Of a stretch of 64,000 bases of DNA, positions 55,838-64,000 are shown in pieces. The DNA lies in contig JASKOT010000006.1 in the NCBI GenBank assembly GCA_032158125.1, positions 310,001-374,000 of the forward strand, given 5' to 3'. The notes below the pieces were generated by a model. That model searched no databases. It had not been told where the DNA came from and saw only the letters and a list, made by a program, of their open reading frames with translations. How positions within the stretch are numbered: position 1 is the first letter of the stretch; the number at the start of each line of letters is the position of its first letter. The position numbers were made by a program, and so were the translations under genes. This DNA is from Papiliotrema nemorosa (Eukaryota > Basidiomycota > Tremellomycetes > Tremellales > Rhynchogastremaceae).

Positions 55838-58800
55838 ATGGACCCTTGTTCTTCCTTGACTGCACACGACGATGGCAACCCTTCTCATTCCGCTTCTCCT
55901 CACTCGACATTGACTCCCAACCCAGTCTTGGTGGACCTCACTCCTCTGCACGAAGGAGATCCACCCGTATTCTACCCCGTCAATTTTGACTCGATCGAGA
56001 AATCTCTCCCGCCGACTCCAATGTCTGCGCCAAACGGGTCACCGGAGGGTACAAAGTTCCCAGAGCTACCTCCCGCCCCGCCTTCCAAGGTCATAGGGCA
56101 GGGCTACTCGGCTAATCACCCTGTACCCACTGTACAGAGCTACAAGGTGACACAAGCGGAGAATGAGCAACAGGCGAAAGACTATGCTGAGATTGTTGCC
56201 AAACGACAAGCGGAAGATGAAGAGCGACTGCGCAGAGCAGAAGAGCTTAAACGACAACAAGATGATGAAAAGCATAGTGGTCCCGCCGTAGAGGAGGTTC
56301 GGGGTCAAGGGAACGCGGTCAAGTCGAATGAGAAGACCAAGGACAAGCTTGATCCTAATGCTCCCGCCAACGAAAAGACCCGGATGATGGAGCAAATGAA
56401 CATGAACAAGCGTAAGCATGGGTGACTGCAGTGGGACAAGAACTCTGCTGATCATCGACAGTGAAACCCACCGAGCGGGTCTCAAAGGCTGAAAAGGGAC
56501 AGCGACGTGTACGAGATCCCATCACAGGTGGGGAGATCATTGTGAAAGATGTGAACCCAGAAGGCAAGTTGAAGTGTGCTCAACCCCCCTCATGTCGTCT
56601 GACAATACAGACTTTGACTCCACCAAGCCCAAAACGACTGGATCGAACGTGTTGTTCCACGCTTTCCCACCTCCAGCTCCTGCTTCTCTCGGTGCTCTCC
56701 TGGGCAAACTGCGGATGCTGCAGTTCGGAGCAGCTGGAGGTCTCTTCCTCGTTTGGGTATCTGTCGCCTTCGGCTCTGGTTTCGGTAAATTCATCTGGCG
56801 AAGTTTCCTCTGCAGTGCTATCGGATTCGCCCTGATGACTGGGATATCACTTGTGGAAAGGGGTATGGAGAAAGAGGTAGAGGCTATCAGGCAAGATCTT
56901 GGTCGACAGAGGGGTCAGGCATATTCTCCTCCTCTGCCCGAGAGTGTAGAATGGCTCAACGGTCTTATCAAGCTGGTCTGGGGTCTTGTCGATCCGTAAG
57001 TTTGGCACACGAGCCCAGCTTATTCCAGATCCTTGTTCATCTCTGTCGCCGACATGGTCGAAGATATCCTGCAACAGTCGCTTCCCGGTTTCGTCGACGC
57101 TGTACGAATCACTGATCTCGGACAAGGTTCGAACCCCCTCCGAATAACCTCTATTCGAGCTCTTCCCGACCAGCCCGGAGATGATGGATACCCCAAGACC
57201 GGGTGGATCAACGAGGGAAACGAGGACATCAAAACCAAGGACACTTCCGGCAAAGAGATTGCCGAAGATCAAGCTGGAGATTACTACAACTTTGAGGTCG
57301 CCTTCTCCTACGCTGCGCTGCCAGGACAAGGAGCATCCCTCCGAGCGAAGAACATTCATCTTTTGATCGAATTCTTCATCGGGATGTACGACTGGCTGCA
57401 CATTCCTATCCCGATTTGGATCCAGGTCGAGCAGATCTTTGGTATTGTCCGACTCCGAGTTCAGTTCATCCCCGAACCGCCGTTCGTTCGAAATCTGACT
57501 TTTGCGCTATGTGGTGTCCCGTCGGTAGAAGTCTCGGCGATCCCAATGTCTACTAAGCTTCCAAATGTCCTCGATTTGCCATTCGTATCAAACTTTGTCA
57601 AAATGGGTATCGCCGCTGGAACCGCCGAACTGTCGGTACCAAAATCGATGACCTTGAACCTGCAAGAGATGCTTTCCGGCGCTGCGGTAGGCGACACTCG
57701 AGCAATCGGAGTCTTCCTGATTACAATTCATCACTGCGAGGACCTTTCCGCCCAGGACAACAACGGTTCATCCGATCCTTACATTGTTTTGGCCTATGCC
57801 AAGTTTGGGAAACCGCTTTATTCGACCAGAATCATCTTGGGAGATCTGAACCCTGTCTTCGAAGAGACTACCGCAATGATGGTGACCATGGATGAGGTCA
57901 AGGCCAAGGAGGATCTTGCCGCCATGCTGTGGGACAGTGACAAGATGAGCGCCGAGTGAGTTGACCTGGCTCATATGTAAAGTAACTGCCACTAATTTCT
58001 AAGTGACCTCATCGGAAGGGTCCAGATCCCCGTCGAGGAGCTTATGCGGGAGCCAAACAAAATGCACCGACGAGAAGACAATTTGATGGGCTTTGAGGAT
58101 GCGAACGACATGCCGGGTAAGTCTCCTTGTATTGATTAGCCGCGACTCTAAGCGCTAACCATTCAGGCAAGCTCGTTTGGTCCATCGGATACTTTGAAAA
58201 GGCACCTCTCAAGAAAGAGCTCGAACGAGCGCCTACTAAGGAGGAAGCGAAGGCTGCGCCTGAGCCAACCAAAACGGCTCCAGAGATGGAGATGCACCCT
58301 GGAGACTCCGCTCCCAACCCTGCCAAGAAAGATCTTCCCCCACCTCCACCTGATGTGCAAAAGACTCGACCCGATCCCGAATGGCCCAGTGGTGTCCTCT
58401 CAATCATCCTTCACCAGATCAACAACCTGGAACGACAGAATCTCAAGGGTAAATCAGGTGACCGAGAAGGAGAAGCTGGACAGGATACCGATGAGCCATC
58501 CGAGCAGTCCGAGAACCTTCCAAGTGGTTATGGAGAGTTCTTGGTCAACGACGATTTGGTGTACCGAACTCGAGTCAAGCAGTACACGACCAACCCCTAC
58601 TTTGAGGCTGGAACGGAAATCTTCGTCCGAGACTGGCAGAACACGGTGGTTCGAGTCGTCATCCGAGATTCGAGGCTGCGAGAAGCCGATCCGATCTTGG
58701 GTATTGTCAGCGTCCGACTCAGCGAGGTGTTTGCGCAAGCGAGCAGTGTCACTCAGATGTACGCCATTACGGAAGGTGTCGGGTTTGGAAAGTGAGTGGA

Positions 58801-59906
58801 TTAAGCCGTAATGGGTGGTTCACTGATCTCCAGGGCAAACATCTCGTTCGCTTTCCGAGGTGTTCAGACTACGCTTCCACCTAACTTGCTTGGCTGGGAT
58901 ACTGGAACGCTTGAAGTCGATGATGTCAGCTTTGAAATTGACTCGCAACACCGAGGCGAATTTGAGGCTGAAGCTCAACGACTCCGAGTGGTTACCACCG
59001 ACAAGGTCGAAGTGCTGCCCAAGAAGGAAGCTCATGTGGAAAATGGAATCGTTCGATGGGACATGGACAAACTTCGGCTTCCCGTCTACTCTCGATACCA
59101 GTCTTCGGTCATTTTCGAGATTGGCAAAGCCAGTGGAGTCTTGTCAACCTTGGGTATCAAATCACAACCCGATGCAATTGCTGTGCTTTGGATGCAAGAT
59201 CTCACCGATGATGTCGAGCAAGATGTCCGACTGCCAGTCTTGGTGTCGGACAATCTGGCCAACCTTCGACAGAATGCGATCAATGATCAGACCAAGAAGC
59301 ACCATGATTTCAAGATTGTCGGAACATTGACCGCAAGGATCAAACTCGACTCTGGATTGGACGAAGACCACGAGGTGAGCCATCTTGTATGGTCATTGCC
59401 CCACGACTGACCATGGCAGAAGCTTCGACTCAGTCAATCCCGACGACATGCTCTTGAAGCATAGTGAGTCCACTTTGACGCGTGAGCGAAGATGCTGAGG
59501 GTGTCAGCGACCACGTCGAGGGAGAAGCTGAGATTGCTCGAAAGCAAGAATCGTTCAAAGATGACGGGGTCATCGACAAACGAGAGCAAAAGGAGATTGA
59601 CAAGGCTCACAAGAGACAACTCGAATCCCGTGGCCGAGGAATGGCTCAAGTCAAACCTTATAGAAGTGCAAAGTGGATGCTCCGGGTGAGTATCAGATTC
59701 TTTCAGCGCAGCAGTGCTCGGCTGATATCGGCAGGGAATTAAAGACCGAATGCCAGGTGGAAAAGACAAGACGAGAGAACGTGAGTATTCATTGAGACGT
59801 TTCCGTTTTCCCCTCCCACCCGCATCTCGCGCCCGTGGCGAGGCCGGTTCCCCCATTTTACCTGACGCTGACAGATGCTCCAGCCTCTGTCCAGACCGAA
59901 GCCTAG
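55838..59906 (+). CDS. Tricalbin-like SMP and C2-domain lipid-transfer protein
   Basis: Multi-exon gene of roughly 1,150-1,200 codons, ATG 55838, stop TAG 59904-59906. N-terminal 200 residues: Pro-rich, then a charged coiled-coil stretch (EIVAKRQAEDEERLRRAEELKRQQDD). Membrane hairpin: LQFGAAGGLFLVWVSVAFG and FLCSAIGFALMTGISLV. SMP domain: ESVEWLNGLIKLVWGLVDPSLF through SLPGFVDAVRITDLGQGSNPLRI, IEFFIGMYDWLHIPIPIWIQVEQIFGIVRLRVQFIPEPPFVRNLTF. C2 domains follow: GVFLITIHHCEDLSAQDNNGSSDPYIVL (Asp ligands visible), GVLSIILHQINNLERQN, and a third region near 58860-59400. Tricalbins/extended synaptotagmins tether ER to plasma membrane and move lipid, often Ca2+-regulated. The C-terminus is Lys/Arg/Glu-rich (HVEGEAEIARKQESFK). 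Confidence 0.88.
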
Positions 59907-60279
59907 ATCCAGACTTGTGGTCTTTGATGCTCTTTCTGTGTTTCAGGTGGTTGGGGGAAGGATCGAACGATAGTGACTGCGATATGTTCCCGGAGGGTCA
60001 GGAAGTGCAATGGGAGACTAGACACGGATTTACCTTACATGTAGCGCTTAATGGATGCAACGATATTCACATCATTTCACCTTCCAACATTATAATTGGA
60101 TCATGCCCTCTGAGGGATGCAGAGATGTCGTTAAAACGGAGACACACCAAGTGTAGCATTATTACGACAATGACCTCTGCATTTCCTCTATGCCGTAGGA
60201 CGAGCGCCTAATAATCGTCCATGAGCTCATCTTCGTCTTCCCCTACTTCGGGCAGAGCTGCCGGAGATGATGGAGCCGG
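59907..60279. other. Convergent 3' region
   Basis: About 370 bases between the tricalbin-like gene and the minus-strand coiled-coil gene. The stretch 60208-60250 could be a final acidic exon of the latter (see that entry); otherwise no feature. Confidence 0.35.
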
Positions 60280-61145
60280 TTATCCACCTATTTGAGGCGA
60301 CGGCTCGGCAGCAGGGCCGGCAGAAGGGTGTGAACCGTTCTCGGCATTTCTGAAATCATCAACGACTTTCGGTCAAAGTCAAGACGCGATGGTGATCACT
60401 TACATTGTGGATCCTGATTCTTCAGTCGGAGGTATAGGCTGCGCTTTTGTTCGGGATTTCCTAGCAGCTCCAGTGGACTTTCTTGAAGACTTTTTGGTCT
60501 CTTTCTCGGATCCCAAAGCATTCTTCCCATTCTCCAGCTCGGCCTCCCCGTTGACTCTTTCTATCCCAGTTAAGCTCCCTCTTCTACTGCCCTCCATGTC
60601 CTCATGACCTAATGTATCACCCTGTATTGCAGAGACAGACACTTGGCTCTTCTCCCTTGATCTCGCAGTGGTGAATTTGGAGTGACTGCCCGGGGGTATG
60701 GCCGATTGCGATTGCGATTGACGTTTACCTCTTTCTATCGCCATGATCCTATCGAATTCTGTACGTTGAATGCGGGCTGTCAACTGGGCGAGTTTATAAG
60801 CCAACATGTTATTTTCGTCCTCTACAGCCTGGACCAGGTGTTTCAATGCGAAGTATCGAGCTATACGTCAGACACCGCGTGATCATGTCGCAGAGTCAAA
60901 GACGAACAAGAGGCGAAGCAGCGTGGACAGTGAGAGGGCGGGACAGATCTATTGTGTGATTGTGGAGACTTACTCTTGTAGACCTGATCATCGCTCTCAG
61001 TGTACTCGATTAAACCATGAGGAAGAGGAGGTAGAGGTGGGACGCTGTTTGCTGTCGCCGTAGCGGGTTGCAGCGGGATAGGCGTGGAGCTAGAGGCGGT
61101 TTGAGGCTGATGAGGGTACGGTGGGTAAGGTGGGATCTGCGACAT
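60280..61145 (-). CDS. Pro-rich coiled-coil protein, unrecognised
   Basis: ATG 61145. Exon 1 (61145 to about 60972) is Pro-rich: MSQIPPYPPYPHQPQ, ending IEYTESDDQVYK. Exon 2 begins RYFALKHLVQAVEDENNMLAYKLAQLTARIQRTEFDRIMAIERGKR, a strong coiled coil, followed by a Ser/Lys/Arg-rich tail with KKSSRKSTGAARKSRTKAQP, likely nuclear. Exon 3 gives INAENGSHPSAGPAAEPSPQIGG and TAA at 60280. If a 30-base intron (GTGGATAACC...CCGGCAG, about 60250-60279) is removed, the frame instead runs on to ALPEVGEDEDELMDDY and TAG 60208, an attractive acidic end. The coiled coil followed by a basic tail recalls small INO80-complex subunits, but I cannot confirm this. Confidence 0.65.
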
Positions 61146-61388
61146 TGTTGGATCCCTGGTCGATGGTTGTATAGTTGAAGGTGGATGTCGACAGACTGGA
61201 TGTCGGATCGTCGGAGCAGCAGATCCTCGTTGGCGTTTCAGATTTTGTAATGAGCATGGGGTGAGCTATTACAAACATTTTGTAATGACACTACAACCCC
61301 AACGACAGTCGTCCCTCGTCATCGCTCGTCCATACACAACATTGACATTGACGCTGCTCTGTGGTGCTCAAGAGCCCGCAACCTCACC

Positions 61389-63519
61389 ATGTCCAAAGGT
61401 ACATATGGCTCGACAAGCCAACGAGATCCCACAAGGAGACAATCTCACCATTCGCACTCTTCCCACGTATCGGCCGATTCGATCCCCCCTCCCGATTTCA
61501 CCGCTATCGAGGCTAGACGACCTCTGTATCATCGACTATTCCACTGGACCTTACCTCGGAGGGTGCAATTGCCCCTGACTTGTCTGAGCATATGTATCAC
61601 TGCTATACAGGCCAATGGGGTTTATTGCTGGCCTACATAGTGAGCTGGCCGGGCCTTTGATTCTGTAAGCTGACCTCCAGTGGACCGGTGGTGGCTAGGA
61701 TGCTCGAGTTGGACGGGGCGCAAGCTCAGACGATAGTAGTCGGGTGAGCTATTTCAACCGCGGTATACATTCATCAGTAGCTGACATTCAGCGGCATCCT
61801 GGGTGTCTACCTCATGGCTGCTCCGCTTGGTGCTCTGACCGATCGTTATGGACCCAGAATGTGAGTGATCACACGACTATCGTTCCCAGTCTAGCAGGCG
61901 TGGTCACTGACTTCGTTTAGGGGATCGCTGATATCTGCACTACTGTCCGCGGTCGGCTATCTCTCGTTCTCTCTCTTACTATCAAACGCAACACCCGAGA
62001 CACCATTGATACATGTTTGGCTCACTGTCGCCTTCTTCTGCGTCGGCGCAGCGACAGTCGGTGCATACTTTGCTTGTCTGACATGCGGTGAGCCAGTTTC
62101 CGACCGGCTCGTAATAGGCCCTAGCTCATTACAGCTTCCCTCAGCTTCCCTTCGCATCCCACTTTATCGCTATCTCTCCCATTATCGCTGGTCGGACTAT
62201 CTTCTCTCTTCTTGTCCTCCTTTTCGGCATTACGTATCTTCCAATCTTCCGGTTCGACGACTGATCTGGACCCAATCAAATTTCTCACCTTTCTCGGGAC
62301 GCTTTGTCCCCTCGCCAACCTCTTCGGCGCATTGTTCATGCGAGTCATCCCGCCTCATTTGCCCGAAGCCAAGATCCGAGTACACGCCCATGGACCAGAA
62401 GAGACTGGTGAATCCGACGATGAATCGGATGAAGAGCTCGATGCCGACGCAGAGCGGTATATGACCATGTCTCAATCGCTCAATTTGACCGAGAGGACTC
62501 CGTTATTGATCGGAGGTATAGAAGCGGTCTTGGAAGAAGTGGAAGAGATGGAGAGGGGAAAGGATGTTTCTTGGTCTGTAGGGAGGATGTTGCGGGATTG
62601 GGAGGGATTCTGGGCATTTGGGATCATCCTCGCCCTTTGCATAGGTCCAGTAAGCTTTCCAAACTGAATGTTTGATTCAAGCTAACCATCAGTCGGAAAC
62701 GATCATTGCGTCTATAGGATCCATCCTCACTTCCCTCTTACCTGTCCCGACGTCTTTCGCGCATACAGCCAAAGAACCCGCCAACGCCCTGGGACTACGA
62801 AACAAACACGTCATGATTCTTTCCCTCTCTTCGACCTTCTCTCGATTGATCACTGGGGTATTGGCAGATTACCTCTGTCCACCTGCCGTTGCCGTTCCCT
62901 CCGCAGAGGCAGGCGTGACTGATCCTAACGCTCCGACGCATGTCTATATCCAAAAACGACCCATCAGAATGTACAGATCGACCAGTGCCGCTTTGTGCAG
63001 TTTGATCTTAGCTGGAGTGTACGCTTGGAGTGCGGGCTGGCTGCAGACAGAGAAAGGTTTATGGGTGTTGAGCGGTGGCGTGGGGTTGTTCTATGGTGCT
63101 CTGTTCACCTTGACCGTGAGCTTTCTCCATCATTAAGTGTATGGTGAGCTGACATGTCTAGCCCGCCATCGTCTCAGCCCATTTCGGGCCTACTAATTTC
63201 GGTCTGGCATGGGGGATGGTGTCGTATTTCGCGGCGTTAGGCTCTGTGCTCTTCTCGGCAAGTCGAATCTCCCACATTCTGCTCGTAGCTGACAAGTCAG
63301 TATCTTTACGCACTGATATCCGTGGCCGTAGCCGAAGAATCAGGTGTTCATCCACCCACCGACCTGTTCACGATGTTTACGACTACGACGACGACTACAG
63401 ACGCCCCTGTCATCTGTTATGGGCCTAGATGTTTTAGACCTTCATTATGGGTAGCCACGGCTTGTGCAGTGGTTGCTTGTGCTGGTTTCATCTTTATCGC
63501 GAGGAGGTGGAAAGTGTAG
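61389..63519 (+). CDS. MCH1: MCH1-like major facilitator (monocarboxylate-transporter-type) protein
   Basis: ATG 61389, stop TAG 63519, at least eight exons. The N-terminus is Ser/His-rich and cytosolic. Membrane segments are visible in order: QLPLTCLSICITAIQANGVYCW, VVGGILGVYLMAAPLGALTDRYGPRM (the MFS G-x-L-x-D-R-x-G-x-R loop), LISALLSAVGYLSFSLLL, HVWLTVAFFCVGAATVGAYFACL, then SLSFPSHFIAISPIIAGRTIFSLLVLLFGITYLPIF. A long acidic loop (SDDESDEELDAD) follows, then FWAFGIILALCIGPSETIIASIGSILTSL, SRLITGVLADYLCPP, and three further spans to FRPSLWVATACAVVACAGFIFIARRWKV. The N-terminal half with FPSH and the loop fits fungal Mch1 (NFD-like) proteins, probable vacuolar transporters of unknown substrate. 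The exon at 62212-62650 uses a different frame from its neighbours, consistent with splicing. Confidence 0.82.
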
Positions 63520-63819
63520 GCGGGTTGCAATTTGCATGCAATTTGCATATCATGACATGTCGTACCCGAGTATCACCCATAGCATATTCATTTGTACCAC
63601 CATGTATCATCATGCATCATCGGGCTGTCGCCCCCGACGAGAAGGGAACGTAATTGCTTGTCAGATTCGTTGACGAAGCTCGTCTGAAAGTTTCCGCGAA
63701 AGTCGACAATTGCGAGAATGGCGTCAGACAACATTCGTCATTGCATGAGTGTCATTATCGTTCTGCGAAGAGCTAAGAACAACAGTAGCGTTTCGCTCCT
63801 CGTCTTATTCGCCCATCAT
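63520..63819. other. Convergent 3' region
   Basis: 300 bases after MCH1 and before the stop of a minus-strand gene. Contains two close copies of AATTTGCAT (63530-63548). No gene seen. Confidence 0.4.
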
Positions 63820-64000
63820 TCACTCCTTATCCGTCGCCTTGGGAGGGACAGCAGTCGAAGGTGACTTTGCCGGTGTTCCCGACTTGCCCTTTGTCGCCAA
63901 CAACCCTTGGAACTGCGCGTCAGTGACACGGCCTCTTGCTGTTAATCTGTCTGACTTACAAAGCTGTGTAAGGCCTCATTAGGCACTGTACCCGCTTTCG
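63820..64000 (-). CDS. 3' end of an unidentified minus-strand gene (partial)
   Basis: The last exon reads FQGLLATKGKSGTPAKSPSTAVPPKATDKE to TGA at 63820. An upstream exon entering from the right edge reads KAGTVPNEALHSF, joined by a GTAAGT donor and a GCGCAG acceptor at about 63916-63960. Too little is present to name the product; the Lys/Pro/Ser-rich tail is low in information. Confidence 0.5.

Noticed and set aside
57121..57140. GGTTCGAACCCCC resembling a tRNA T-loop
   Set aside because: It is inside the SMP-domain exon (DLGQGSNPLRI) and there is no A-box or cloverleaf around it.

Overview
This window reads as nuclear DNA of a basidiomycete fungus, most likely a tremellalean yeast of the Cryptococcus/Kwoniella type. 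The reasons are the many introns of about 36-80 bases (donor usually GTGAGT or GTAAGT, a CTGAC/CTAAC-like branch site just before the acceptor), abundant CGA arginine codons, compact alternating gene order, and the protein families present. No rRNA, tRNA, CRISPR array, transposon or prokaryote-style operon was seen. About 27 protein genes can be supported; two run off the window ends.

Layout. 1-3672: 3' part of a glutamine-rich LisH-motif protein (+). 4592-5653: unknown 353-aa protein (-), preceded by a long 2.6 kb stretch with no gene. 8283-11624: divergent pair IDH1 (-) and the mitochondrial carnitine carrier CRC1 (+). 12158-18433: CDC14 phosphatase (-), ISA2 Fe-S assembly factor (-) and the PP2C phosphatase PTC1 (+). 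18729-23313: a DCAF4-like WD40 protein (-), DSS4/MSS4 (+) and a nucleolin-like NSR1 (+). 24578-27259: two intronless cysteine-rich proteins (+). 27654-37644: a giant CSF1-type bridge-like lipid-transfer protein (-), divergent from Mediator subunit MED17 (+). 40224-42450: a phospholipase B-type GDSL lipase (-) and a small DUF4536 protein (+). 43037-46870: a membrane-anchored His/Pro-rich protein (+), mitochondrial uL16m (-) and ATP synthase subunit K (+). 47136-51883: TIM50 (-) and a third cysteine-rich protein (+). 51975-55059: an unknown protein (-), histone H4 (-) and mitochondrial bL35m (+). 55838-63519: a tricalbin-like SMP/C2 protein (+), a coiled-coil protein (-) and an MCH1-like MFS transporter (+). 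63820-64000: 3' end of an unidentified gene (-).

Themes. At least eight genes act in or on mitochondria (IDH1, CRC1, ISA2, uL16m, ATP19, TIM50, bL35m, and probably the DUF4536 protein). Several sit head to head over short shared promoters, some with CACGTG E-boxes. Two lipid-transfer proteins of membrane contact sites (CSF1 and the tricalbin) are also present.

The most novel material is the set of three intronless cysteine-rich proteins at 24578, 26561 and 49631. They share a C-x4-C ... C-x2-H signature that I do not recognise, and each has the same 12-base motif CATACTGTACAG upstream. Other points of note are a GC-AG intron in CRC1, coding micro-exons of 9 and 11 bases, and an apparent frameshift near the 3' end of TIM50. 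Exon boundaries were worked out by hand from splice signals and reading-frame continuity, so individual junctions may be off.
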